Assembly (NCBI RefSeq): GCF_011040385.1
Contig: NZ_JAAIKB010000006.1
Location: 186,001 to 250,000 of the forward strand
Length of the DNA: 64,000 nt
Direction of reading: 5' to 3'
Origin: Falsiroseomonas algicola
Lineage (GTDB): Bacteria > Pseudomonadota > Alphaproteobacteria > Acetobacterales > Acetobacteraceae
Shown here: positions 1 to 8,205 of the stretch, one piece after another
How the letters are laid out: each line of letters starts with the position of its first letter
How positions within the stretch are numbered: the stretch's first letter is position 1
Made by a program: the position numbers and the translations under genes
The notes under the pieces: generated by a model
Told to the model about the DNA's origin: nothing
Databases searched by the model: none
Seen by the model: the letters and a program-made list of their open reading frames with translations, nothing else

Positions 1-244
1 CGCCGACCAGGCCCAGGATGAGGAAGGCGAGCCAATGGTCCACCGCCGCCACATGCGCACTGGCCGCCATGCCGAGCGCCCAGCCGATCACCGGCGTCAC
101 CGCCTCCACCGCGCCGAAGACGAGCCCGGTGCGCAGCGCCTCCGTGAATCGCGGCCGTTCCAGCGCGGCGCCCTTGCCGATGGCCGCGGCGAAGGCATCG
201 ACGGACATGCCCATGGCCAGGGCGAGGGTGGTCATCGGCGACAT
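1..244 (-). CDS. mntP: Manganese efflux pump MntP, partial (C-terminus outside window)
   Basis: Read on the minus strand from an ATG at 244, the first 81 codons match the N-terminal half of MntP (UPF0059). They include the opening [15 protein letters not shown], with the conserved membrane aspartate, followed by the [21 protein letters not shown] stretch typical of the family. MntP is an inner-membrane Mn(II) exporter of about 190 residues and six helices; the remaining helices run off the window edge. A second ATG nine bases further in (235) would also fit. No yybP-ykoY riboswitch is visible in the 69 bases upstream, so its control cannot be read here. Confidence 0.88.
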   Translation of the reverse strand, partial: MSPMTTLALAMGMSVDAFAAAIGKGAALERPRFTEALRTGLVFGAVEAVTPVIGWALGMAASAHVAAVDHWLAFLILGLVG

Positions 245-313
245 GGTCGGGCACTCCCCCTCGCGGTGAGGCGCCCCACTAGCGACACATGAACAGCTAT
301 TCAAGTGTCGATA

Positions 314-1897
314 TCAGCTTGACAGAATCATCCCCGCCGCCTTGTGCGCCACCGCCAGCACCGTCGCGTTGATGTTGCAGACCGGGATGTCCGGGAAGAC
401 CGAGGCATCCACCACCCGCAGCCCCGCCACGCCGCGAAGCCTGAGCGCGGGGTCGAGCGGCGCGCCCGTCCCCTCCCCGCCCATGCGCACGGTGCAGGAG
501 GGGTGGTAGACGGTGCCGCCCGTCTCGGCCGCGAAAGCGGCCAGTTCCTCGTCGGATTGCAGGGCGGCGCCGGGGCGGAGTTCCCCGGCCACGATGCCCC
601 GCAGCGGCTCCGCCGCCATCCAGCGCCGCGCCAGCCGGATGCCCCGCACCACCGCCGCCCGGTCCTCCGGCGCCGTCAGGAAGCGGGGCGCGATGACGGG
701 CGCGCGGGCGGGGTCGGGGGAGGCCAAGGTGACCTGGCCGCGCGACAGCGGCCGGCATTGCCAGGCGCCGAGCGTCAGCCCGGGCTCCGGGTCCGGCACG
801 CCGATCCGGCCATCTTCCCAGGAGACGGGGCCGCCATTGAGCTGGATGTCCGGCGCCTCCAGCCCCGGCAGCGTTTTCGCGAAGACGCCGACCATGCCGG
901 GCGACCAGGTCAGCACGCCATCGCCCCGCAGCGCCCAGCGCGCCAGTTCCAGCGCGAGGCGCGGCCAGGCGATGCGGCGGTTCGCGGACCAGCGATGGTC
1001 GGTCAGCCGCCAGGTCATGCGGGCGATGTAGTGGTCCTGGAGGTTCCGGCCGATGCCCGGGATGTCCCGCGCCACCTCGATCCCGTGGTCCCGCAGATGC
1101 TCCGCGGGGCCGAGGCCAGAGAGCATGAGCAGATGCGGCGATCCGATCGCGCCGGCGCTCAGGATCACCTCCCGCCGCGCGGAGAGGATGGTCTCGACGC
1201 CGCCGCGCCGGATCGCGACGCCGGTGGCGCGGCCTTCCAAGAGCACAATGCGGAGCGCCAAGGCGTTGTCGAACAGCGCCACGCCGCGCGCCAGCGCCGG
1301 CCGCAGGAAGGCACTGGCCGCGGAATGCCGCCTGCGCCCCTGGCGGGTCTGCTGAAATGTGGAAAATCCCTCGCGCACAGGGCCGTTCATGTCGCGCGGC
1401 GTCGGCAGGCCGATGGCGGCCGCGGCGTCGCGCAGCTTCTCGACCAGCGGCGGCACTTCCGCGAGATGCTCGACGGCAAGCGCCCCGTCACGGCCGCGAT
1501 GGGCGCCCTGCTCCTCCGCCCGCTCATAGGCGGCGAAATGGGGCGCGAGGTCGGCCCAGGACCAGCCCGCGCAGCCCTTCTGCGCCCAGAGGTCATAATC
1601 CGAGGGATCGCCCCAGACATGGCCGAGCCCGTTGATCGCGGACGACCCGCCCAGCACCCGGCCGCGCGGATAATCCAGGGCCCGGTTGCCCGTGGCGGCG
1701 TCCGGCGCGGTGGCGAAGCCCCAGGTCAGGGTGGGATGCGCCAGGATGCGCGCATAGCCCGCCGGGATGTGCAGCCAGGGATGCCGGTCCCGGCCACCGG
1801 CCTCGATCACCGCGACCGAAGCGCCCCTTGCCGAAAGGCGGTCCGCCAGCAGGCAGCCCGCGCTGCCCGCGCCCACGATGACGTAGTCGAAGATCAT
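314..1897 (-). CDS. GMC family FAD-dependent oxidoreductase (choline/alcohol dehydrogenase-like)
   Basis: 527 residues, the usual length for glucose-methanol-choline oxidoreductases. The N-terminal dinucleotide fold VIVGAGSAGCLLA (residues 6-18) binds FAD. The first GMC signature is at about 79-96 (GRVLGGSSAING), the second near 250 (GAIGSPHLLMLSGLGP). The C-terminal VYHPSCTVRMG and the later NINATVLAVAHKAA region hold the catalytic His and Asn expected in the family. It probably oxidises an alcohol in the cytoplasm. The substrate cannot be read from sequence, so betA is not assigned. It lies 74 bp downstream of the LysR gene in the same direction. Confidence 0.9.
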   Translation of the reverse strand: MIFDYVIVGAGSAGCLLADRLSARGASVAVIEAGGRDRHPWLHIPAGYARILAHPTLTWGFATAPDAATGNRALDYPRGRVLGGSSAINGLGHVWGDPSDYDLWAQKGCAGWSWADLAPHFAAYERAEEQGAHRGRDGALAVEHLAEVPPLVEKLRDAAAAIGLPTPRDMNGPVREGFSTFQQTRQGRRRHSAASAFLRPALARGVALFDNALALRIVLLEGRATGVAIRRGGVETILSARREVILSAGAIGSPHLLMLSGLGPAEHLRDHGIEVARDIPGIGRNLQDHYIARMTWRLTDHRWSANRRIAWPRLALELARWALRGDGVLTWSPGMVGVFAKTLPGLEAPDIQLNGGPVSWEDGRIGVPDPEPGLTLGAWQCRPLSRGQVTLASPDPARAPVIAPRFLTAPEDRAAVVRGIRLARRWMAAEPLRGIVAGELRPGAALQSDEELAAFAAETGGTVYHPSCTVRMGGEGTGAPLDPALRLRGVAGLRVVDASVFPDIPVCNINATVLAVAHKAAGMILSS

Positions 1898-1971
1898 GGC
1901 TGCCCCACCGATTCAGGCCTCCGGGTGCTCGGCGGCGGACGCCGCCTGCGCCCTCCGGCCATCGGTGGGAT

Positions 1972-2904
1972 TCACGCCCCCACGCCCGGCACCGGCCCCA
2001 CCTCCCGCGCCACGCTCAGCAGCAGGCGGCGCAGCCAGGCATGGCCGGGATCGGCCTCGAAGCGGCGGTGGAAGACGAGGCTGAGGCGCGTGTGGTTCAG
2101 CTCCACCGGGCAGGGCCGCAGCACCAGCCCATGCGTCTCCGCCAGGCGCTGCGCCAGGCGCCCCGACAACGACATCACCATGTCCGTGCGCATCAGGATG
2201 TCCGGCACCGCGCCGAGATGCGCGACCACGGCGCCGAGCCGGCGCGGATGCCCGGCCTCCGTCAGCGGCCCGTCCAGCGCGCCGTCGCGCGACCCGTTGG
2301 CGGAATGCAGGAGGTGCGGGAAGGCGGTGAAGCGCTCCAGCGTCATCGGCCCCTCCGCCAGCGGATGGCCGGGCCGCACCAGCGTCAGGAAGCCCTCCGG
2401 CAGCAGCCGCACGCGGGTGTAGAGGGCGGGCGGTTCCGGCAGCACGGCGATCGCCATCTCCGCCGTGCCGGCCTCCAGGATCTCCATCGCATTGGTGCGG
2501 TCGGCATGCCGCACGGCGACCAGCGCGCGCGGCGCGTCCTTCGCCATGATCTCCAGCAGCGGTGGCACCAGCACGCTCTCCGCATATTCGCTCAGCGCCA
2601 GCGTGAAGACGCGGTCGGTGGTCGCGGGGTCGAAGGGCGCGTGATCGGCCAGCGTGGTGCGCAGCGTGTCCAGCACCTGGGCAACGGGGCCTTCCAGCGA
2701 AAGGGCCAGCGCGGTCGGCTCCACCCCGCCGGGACGGCGCAGGAACAGCTCGTCCTTCAGCGCCGTGCGCAACCGCGACAGCGCGTTCGACACCGCGGGC
2801 TGGGAGAGGTTCAGCTTCTCCGCCGCGCGGGTCACATGCCTCTCCCGCGCCACCGCATCGAAGACACGCAGCAGGTTCAGGTCGAGGTTCTGCAGATCGG
2901 CCAA
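1972..2904 (-). CDS. LysR-family transcriptional regulator
   Basis: 310 residues. The N-terminal winged helix-turn-helix (about residues 6-65: LDLNLLRVFDAVARERHVTRAAEKL then LSQPAVSNALSRLR) is textbook LysR. The rest is a periplasmic-binding-protein-like effector domain. The closest flavour is the NodD/PcpR-like group (ELFLRRPGGVEPT). It is divergent from the DoxX gene at 3033, and the shared spacer holds a perfect T-N11-A dyad 9 bp from its start codon. Autoregulation and control of doxX are therefore likely; control of the downstream GMC gene is also possible. Confidence 0.93.
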   Translation of the reverse strand: MADLQNLDLNLLRVFDAVARERHVTRAAEKLNLSQPAVSNALSRLRTALKDELFLRRPGGVEPTALALSLEGPVAQVLDTLRTTLADHAPFDPATTDRVFTLALSEYAESVLVPPLLEIMAKDAPRALVAVRHADRTNAMEILEAGTAEMAIAVLPEPPALYTRVRLLPEGFLTLVRPGHPLAEGPMTLERFTAFPHLLHSANGSRDGALDGPLTEAGHPRRLGAVVAHLGAVPDILMRTDMVMSLSGRLAQRLAETHGLVLRPCPVELNHTRLSLVFHRRFEADPGHAWLRRLLLSVAREVGPVPGVGA

Positions 2905-2912
2905 GTCGCCAC

Positions 2913-2939
2913 CCCATCATTCGTCGCGGTGATGATGGG
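2913..2939. promoter_or_regulatory. LysR-type operator (T-N11-A dyad)
   Basis: CCCATCAT (2913-2920) is followed after exactly 11 bases by its inverted copy ATGATGGG (2932-2939), giving the ATCAT-N11-ATGAT arrangement expected of a LysR-type regulator box. It sits between the LysR start at 2904 and the DoxX start at 3033. Seen directly; the assignment to this regulator is inference from position. Confidence 0.75.
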
Positions 2940-3032
2940 TGTTCCGTACCGCTGTTGGAAGGGCGGGCCGTTGCGGGACCATACAGGGCGCCAAGAGGGG
3001 TGCCTGACGCGCCCCGCACGGAGACCACCACG

Positions 3033-3470
3033 ATGTTCACCGACACCCGCACCACCACCCCCTATGCCGCCGCGCTGCTGCGCGTGACGCTGGGCGTGGC
3101 GTTCCTGGCCCATGGCCTGCTGCTGAAGATCATGACCTTCGGCCTGGCGGGCACGATGGGCTATTTCGGCTCCATCGGCTATCCGCCGATCCTCGGCGCC
3201 GTCGTCGCCATCGCGGAGACCGCGGCGGGCATCGCGCTGATCGCCGGCGTCTGGACCCGCCTCGTCAGCATCGCCGCGCTGCCGATCATGATCGGCGCCA
3301 CGATCCAGCACGCCGGCCAGGGCTGGGTGTTCAGCGCCCCGGGCGGTGGCTGGGAATTCCCGGCCATGTGGACGGTGCTGCTGCTGGTCCAGGCGGGGCT
3401 CGGCGCTGGCGCCTTCGCCCTCGACGTGAACCGCCTGCTCGGCCGCGGTGCGGTCGAAGCCCGGGCCTGA
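3033..3470 (+). CDS. DoxX family inner-membrane protein
   Basis: 145 residues from the ATG at 3033. An in-frame upstream extension to 2955 would run through the LysR operator and is rejected. Four hydrophobic segments (about 15-32, 48-70, 74-92, 105-128) and the opening AALLRVTLGVAFLAHGLLLKI match the DoxX/SURF4-like family. Members are small quinone- or redox-linked membrane proteins, often of undefined role. It is divergent from a LysR regulator and probably under its control. Confidence 0.85.
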   Translation: MFTDTRTTTPYAAALLRVTLGVAFLAHGLLLKIMTFGLAGTMGYFGSIGYPPILGAVVAIAETAAGIALIAGVWTRLVSIAALPIMIGATIQHAGQGWVFSAPGGGWEFPAMWTVLLLVQAGLGAGAFALDVNRLLGRGAVEARA

Positions 3471-3474
3471 ACGA

Positions 3475-3501
3475 CACCCCCGGGGGGCGACCCCCGGGGG
3501 C
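3475..3501. terminator. GC hairpin between convergent doxX and dut
   Basis: CCCCCGGGGG-type inverted repeats follow the doxX stop and precede the dut stop on the other strand. There is no T-run, so it may be a weak bidirectional or rho-assisted terminator. Confidence 0.4.
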
Positions 3502-3509
3502 TCCTGCGT

Positions 3510-3971
3510 CTAGCCGCCCGTGGATCCGAAGCCGCCCGCGCCGCGCGCGGAGACGGTCGTGAACTCCTCCACCACCCGGAAGGCCGGCCGCAGCACCGGC
3601 ACGAAGACCATCTGCGCGAAACGCTCGCCGGGTTCCAGCACGATCGGCTCGCTGCCCGGCCCGTTGCGGTTCCAGCAGCTGACCATGATGGGGCCCATGT
3701 AGTCGGGGTCGATCAAGCCCACGAGGTTGCCCAGCACCAGGCCGCGCTTGTGCCCCATGCCCGATCGCGGCAGCACCAGCGCCGCCATCCCCGAATCCGC
3801 CATGTGCACCGCGATGCCGGAGGAGACGAGCACGGGCGCGGCCCCTGGCATGATCGTCAAGGGCGCGTCGAGGCAGGCCATCAGATCCACCGCCGCCGCC
3901 ATCTCGCTCTGGTAGCGCGGCAGGCCCCATTCGGCGAGCCGCGCATCCAGCACCTTCAGTTCCACATCCAT
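3510..3971 (-). CDS. dut: Deoxyuridine 5'-triphosphate nucleotidohydrolase
   Basis: 153 residues, normal for the homotrimeric dUTPase. It hydrolyses dUTP to dUMP and pyrophosphate, keeping uracil out of DNA and feeding dTMP synthesis. Motifs in order: AAAVDLMA (motif 1), PRSGMGHKRG (motif 2), GLIDPDYMGPIMVSCWN (motif 3, with the base-binding Tyr and catalytic Asp), GERFAQMVF (motif 4) and the C-terminal lid RGAGGFGSTG (motif 5). In many alphaproteobacteria dut directly follows coaBC. Here about 4.2 kb of other genes lie between them. Confidence 0.96.
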   Translation of the reverse strand: MDVELKVLDARLAEWGLPRYQSEMAAAVDLMACLDAPLTIMPGAAPVLVSSGIAVHMADSGMAALVLPRSGMGHKRGLVLGNLVGLIDPDYMGPIMVSCWNRNGPGSEPIVLEPGERFAQMVFVPVLRPAFRVVEEFTTVSARGAGGFGSTGG

Positions 3972-4042
3972 CCGTCAGCCGTCCCGGTTCAAGACGGGCG
4001 GAGTTGAGCAGCAAGGCGCCGCCAAGACCAGGGCGCGCGCGG

Positions 4043-5323
4043 TCACGCCGCCTCCGCCTCCGCATCCACCTCGGGATGCAGCGCGGTGCCGACGGGCACG
4101 GCCGGGGCGATGGCGAAGCTGCCCTTCTCCTCCGGCGGCGGCGCCGGGCGTTGGCGCATGCGCCACAGACCCCAGCCCAGCACCAGCGCCTGCGCGGCCG
4201 CCATCGCCACCGCCAGCCCCATGGCGCCGGCTGCCGACATGGCGGCGCCCGACAAGATGGGCCCGAGCGTCGCGCCCAACCCCTGCAGCACCAGCAGCCC
4301 GCCGGCAGCGGAGACATAGTCGCCGGGCTGCACCGTATCGTTCACATGCGCGGCGACGATGCCGTAGGTCGGCATGACGCTGGCGCCGAAGATCGCGGCG
4401 CAGGCGCAGATCACGATCAGCCCCGCATCCGCCGGAATCATGTTCACCAGCAGCGGCAGCACGATGGCCGCGACGCCGGCCATGGAGACGGCGACGATGC
4501 GCCGGTCCATGCGGTCCGACAGCCGCCCCATCGGCCAGGACATCAGGAAGCCGCCCAGCGTGGCGCTGGCCATGACGAAGGCGATGCCGCTGCCCTCCAT
4601 TCCGCCATTCGCCAGCAGCAGCGGCGCCAGCGCGAAGAAGCTCGCCGTGGTGAAGCCGCAGAGCGCCGCGGCCACCACGCCGAAGGGCGACCCGCGATAG
4701 AGGCCGATCAGGTCGATCCGCGCCTCCCCCACCGCATGCGCCGGCGCGCTGGCGCCGGAGACGGCGACGGGCACGAGGGCAAGCGAGATCAGCACGGCCA
4801 CGATGCAGAAGGCGGCGAAGCCCGCCGTATCCACCGTCGTCAGCAGCATCTGCCCGCCAATGCCCGCGACCAGCCCCGCCATGCCGTAGAGGCCCAGCAC
4901 GCGGCCGCGATTCTCCGCCGTGGCGGCGGCGTTCAGCCAGCTCTCCACCGTCATGAAGAGGCCGGCGAAGCAGAAGCCGGTCAGCGCGCGCGTCGCGATC
5001 CACGCAATCGGATGCATCACGAGCAGGTGCAGCAGCGCGGCGGTGGAGGCGATGGCGGCGAGTGCGGCGAAGGTACGCGTATGGCCGACGCGGCGGATCA
5101 ACGCGCCCGCGCGCAGCGACCCCGCGACGACACCGGCCCAGAAGGCGGCACCGACGAAGCCCACGATGGCCGCATCGAAGCCTTCGAGATTGCCGCGCAC
5201 GCCGAGCAGCGTGCCCTGCAGCGTGTTGCCCATCTGCATGCTGGCATAGCCCAGCAGCAGCGCGGCAAGGGTGGACATGACGGCGCCGAAGCTCGGCGCG
5301 GTGGTGGGGGAGGAAACCGACAT
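4043..5323 (-). CDS. MFS transporter, YcaD-like
   Basis: 426 residues with 12 hydrophobic segments. The opening helix AALLLGYASMQMGNTLQGTLLGVR and the loop GFCFAGLFMTVESWLNAAAT, followed by RGRVLGLYGM, resemble the YcaD subgroup of the major facilitator superfamily. The first cytoplasmic loop carries the MFS basic motif (RRVGHTRTFA). The substrate is unknown. The tail after the last helix is hydrophilic (RQRPAPPPEEKG). Confidence 0.85.
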   Translation of the reverse strand: MSVSSPTTAPSFGAVMSTLAALLLGYASMQMGNTLQGTLLGVRGNLEGFDAAIVGFVGAAFWAGVVAGSLRAGALIRRVGHTRTFAALAAIASTAALLHLLVMHPIAWIATRALTGFCFAGLFMTVESWLNAAATAENRGRVLGLYGMAGLVAGIGGQMLLTTVDTAGFAAFCIVAVLISLALVPVAVSGASAPAHAVGEARIDLIGLYRGSPFGVVAAALCGFTTASFFALAPLLLANGGMEGSGIAFVMASATLGGFLMSWPMGRLSDRMDRRIVAVSMAGVAAIVLPLLVNMIPADAGLIVICACAAIFGASVMPTYGIVAAHVNDTVQPGDYVSAAGGLLVLQGLGATLGPILSGAAMSAAGAMGLAVAMAAAQALVLGWGLWRMRQRPAPPPEEKGSFAIAPAVPVGTALHPEVDAEAEAA

Positions 5324-5384
5324 CAGTGAGTCCCGGAAGCCAACACACGCCCCGGTAACCGCCCTCAGCCGGATCGGTTCCCCC

Positions 5385-6944
5385 TCACCTCACGGCTTCG
5401 TAATCGAGCCCCCGCGCCAGCCAGCACCCGACCGTGACCCCCGCGACGCGCCCCGCGGCATCGCGGCGGAAGGCCAGCGTCCAGTCCCCCGGCGGCGTGT
5501 GGTCCAGCGCGCGCGGGCAGGGCAGCGCCCAGAGGTCGGGGCCGATCGGCTCCAGCTGCTCCATCCGCCCCTGGCCAAGGAAGCCGCCGAAGCCGCCCTG
5601 CATCGCGCCGCCGGCATCCACCACGCAAAGCGTCGCATCGAGTTCGGCGCAGCGATACTCACCCGCGATATCGGTCGCGGCCTCGCCGGGACGCGTAACC
5701 AGCAGCGACACCTGGTTCTCCTGCGGGCGCTCCATCCGCAGGCCCTGCGGCGTCATCATGAGGCGCGTGCGGCCGTTGTCGGCGCTGCCATCCTCCCGCA
5801 ACTCCAGCCGCTCCGCGGAATGGCCGAAGCGCAGGCGCAGCAGGCCGGGGGCCGCTTCGTCGATGCGGGCGGAGAGCCCGGTCTCCGGGTCCTGGTAGGC
5901 ACCCAGCCAGGCGGGCGCCGGGCGCGGGACGGGCGCAGGCCGCGCCTCCCCCAGCACGGCGGCCACGGCATCCAGCGCCGCGGCGGCCGCATCCGTCAGG
6001 TGGTTCAGCATCACGACGACGGAAAGCCGCTCCGCCGCGAGATGCAGCCGATGGCTGCGCCAGCCCCGCAGCGCACCGCCATGGCCCGTCGTCGCGCGCC
6101 CGAATTCCCGCCCGCGGCCGAGACCGAAGCCGTAGGGTGCAGGGGCACCGCCGTCGAAGGCGACGGGGGCGGAGAGGCGGTTGTAGAGGCCGTCCGGATC
6201 GTCGCGCGCCGCGTCGATGAAGCGCTCCCAGGCGATCATGTCATCCAGGCTCGCGCCGAGCCCGGCATCGCCGGTCCAGAGGATGTTGTTGCGCGCCGGC
6301 ACGAAACCCGTCGCCACCGAGCCTTCATAGCCTTCCGTCCCGTCCGGCATGGCGCGCGTATCGGCGGCGAGGAAGGCGGTGTGCATGCCCGCGCGGTCGA
6401 AGACATGGGTGCGCAGCAATTCGGAAAAACCGCGGCCGGTGACATCCTCCAGCGCGTCGGAAATCAGCCGGAAATTCTGGTTGACGTAGGAGTAGCGCGT
6501 GCCGGGCGCGAAGTGCAGGGATTGCGTGGCGCCGATGACGCGCGTGGCCTCCGCATCCCCGAAGGGCGCCTCGGCCGGCGAGCCGTGCAGCATCGCGACG
6601 GCCCAGTAGTCCCGCAGCCCCGACTGGTTGTGCGCGAGGTGCCGCACCGACGGCATGGCACCCAGCAGACGCGGCAGCCGCGCACGGATGGCGGGTGCCA
6701 GCGCCTCCGGATCCGGCAGCGCGGCCAGCATCGCCGCGCAGGTGAACTGCTTGGTGATGGAGCAGATCCGGAACAGGCTGCGCGGCGTGAAGGGGATGCG
6801 CCGTTCGGCATGGGCGTAGCCCCAGGCATGGCGCGCCAGCACCTCGCCCTGCCGCAGCACGGCGATGGCGCCGCCCGGGCCGGGGTAGCGGCGCGGCAGC
6901 GCGGCCAGCAGCGCATCGAGGCGCGCGGCAAGGTCCTGTGCCAT
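5385..6944 (-). CDS. dap: Serine hydrolase of the D-aminopeptidase / class C beta-lactamase family
   Basis: 519 residues, matching the ~520 of D-aminopeptidase (DAP, EC 3.4.11.19). The penicillin-recognising triad is present: Ser62 and Lys65 in SITK, Tyr154 in YVN, and HGG near 288 as the third motif. The C-terminal half carries the two small beta-barrel domains of DAP, including the loop (around HTPPGDWTLAFRRDAAG) that reaches the active site. DAP releases N-terminal D-residues. Its start is only 7 bp after the flavin reductase stop, so the two are co-transcribed. The substrate remains an inference from family. Confidence 0.82.
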   Translation of the reverse strand: MAQDLAARLDALLAALPRRYPGPGGAIAVLRQGEVLARHAWGYAHAERRIPFTPRSLFRICSITKQFTCAAMLAALPDPEALAPAIRARLPRLLGAMPSVRHLAHNQSGLRDYWAVAMLHGSPAEAPFGDAEATRVIGATQSLHFAPGTRYSYVNQNFRLISDALEDVTGRGFSELLRTHVFDRAGMHTAFLAADTRAMPDGTEGYEGSVATGFVPARNNILWTGDAGLGASLDDMIAWERFIDAARDDPDGLYNRLSAPVAFDGGAPAPYGFGLGRGREFGRATTGHGGALRGWRSHRLHLAAERLSVVVMLNHLTDAAAAALDAVAAVLGEARPAPVPRPAPAWLGAYQDPETGLSARIDEAAPGLLRLRFGHSAERLELREDGSADNGRTRLMMTPQGLRMERPQENQVSLLVTRPGEAATDIAGEYRCAELDATLCVVDAGGAMQGGFGGFLGQGRMEQLEPIGPDLWALPCPRALDHTPPGDWTLAFRRDAAGRVAGVTVGCWLARGLDYEAVR

Positions 6945-6951
6945 GCGGCGG

Positions 6952-7464
6952 TCAGACCGTGCGGTAGGCGCGGTTGAAGTAGAGCAGCGGCGCCGCCTCC
7001 GGCAGCGTCTCCACCGCCAGCACCTGGCAGAACAGCACGCTGTGGGTGCCGACCTCGGTGACCTGCGCGATGCGGCAGTCGAAATTCACCACCGCGCCGC
7101 GCAGCACCGGCGCGCCCGTCACCAGCCTTGCCCATTCCCCCAGCGCGAAGCGGTCCGCCAGCGTGCCGCTGCTGCTGCCGAAGGCGGTCGACAGCGCCTG
7201 CTGCCCCGCGGCCAGCGTGTTCACGCAGACCACGCCATTGGCGCGCACGACGGGTGTGGCGGAGCCGTTCCGCCGCACGCAGACCAGCAGCGTCGCCGGA
7301 TCATCCGTCACGCTGGTGACGGCGGAGGCGGTGAAGCCGCCCTGCCCGGCCGGCCCATCGGTGGTCACTAGGTTCACCGCCGCGGCCAGCAGCGCCATGC
7401 CGCCGCGGAATTGCTTCTGGTCCACGGGCGCCATCGCTTCGAGGGCAGTCGCGTCAGACGGCAT
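6952..7464 (-). CDS. Flavin reductase family protein (HpaC/RutF-like)
   Basis: 170 residues of the FMN-binding split-barrel fold: an N-terminal FRGGMALLAAAVNLVTTDG strand pair, GFTASAVTSVTDDPATLLVCVRRN, VCVNTLAAGQQALSTAF and a C-terminal PLLYFNRAYRTV. Such proteins use NAD(P)H to supply reduced flavin to two-component monooxygenases. The likely client is not next door. The HpaB-type hydroxylase at 19430-20890 has no reductase in its own cluster, so this is a plausible distant partner (inference). First gene of a two-gene unit with the DAP-like hydrolase. Confidence 0.87.
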   Translation of the reverse strand: MPSDATALEAMAPVDQKQFRGGMALLAAAVNLVTTDGPAGQGGFTASAVTSVTDDPATLLVCVRRNGSATPVVRANGVVCVNTLAAGQQALSTAFGSSSGTLADRFALGEWARLVTGAPVLRGAVVNFDCRIAQVTEVGTHSVLFCQVLAVETLPEAAPLLYFNRAYRTV

Positions 7465-7723
7465 GCGGGGCGGGCCCAGGGCGGGAAGCGGCGGGGATCA
7501 TCCGGGGGAATCCTTGTTGCGCGTCGCAGATGGGGGCCAGGATACGCACTGACGAGCCCCGGTCCATGCTTCCCCGTGACGGCCGGGGCCGGGAACGGCG
7601 GCGCCGATGCGCGGCACGGATATCATCTACCAGCCCGACGGCCCGGTCGCGGTGGATGATGCCCCGTGATCGGGTGAAGTTGCGACGCGAGAGTTGGCGC
7701 ATGATTGCCGGAGGGACGGAGCG

Positions 7724-8077
7724 ATGCGAATCCATGTTGCGCTGTTACTCGCCTTGGCAGGCTGCGCCGCCCAGGAGCCTCAGGTCTCTGTCGCGCGGGA
7801 GGGGCGGACTGGCGACATGGAGCACCGGGTCGAATATCGCCGAAATCACCAGATTGTATTCACCGCAAGGCGAACGGGTCATGCGCCCGACGAGGCTGTC
7901 TTCCAGGATCAGTGCCGCACAGACGCTGCCGCTCTCGCAGCGCCAGAGGCGCGCCGTCTCGTCGTCAATCCTGGCATGGACACGGAGCGGATGACGCAAT
8001 CAGTCCGGAAGAATTTCCTGACTGGCGCGCTCACCTGCACGGTGACAATTCCTATTCTCAATTACGCTATCCCATGA
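7724..8077 (+). CDS. Small lipoprotein of unknown function
   Basis: 117 residues from the ATG at 7724, chosen because a strong GGAGGGACGGAG ribosome site sits just upstream and because it places a lipoprotein signal at the N-terminus (MRIHVALLLALAGC, lipobox L-A-G-C, lipidated Cys14). The mature part has two cysteines (in FQDQC and LTC) that could form a disulfide and no domain I recognise. Its codon use looks less GC-biased than its neighbours, which hints at a different origin or weak constraint. Confidence 0.65.
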   Translation: MRIHVALLLALAGCAAQEPQVSVAREGRTGDMEHRVEYRRNHQIVFTARRTGHAPDEAVFQDQCRTDAAALAAPEARRLVVNPGMDTERMTQSVRKNFLTGALTCTVTIPILNYAIP

Positions 8078-8205
8078 CTTGGCGCGGCGGCATGGCGGTT
8101 CGCCATCACGCCGCCGCGGCCCTTCGGCCAGGTGCTGACGGGCTTGGCTGTCCGTGCTGACCCATCGCCAGGTTGTGGGGCCGGTCCGCCCAGCCCGTAA
8201 ACGGT

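Noticed and set aside
245-313. yybP-ykoY manganese riboswitch before mntP
   Set aside because: The 69-bp leader is too short and lacks the conserved loops.
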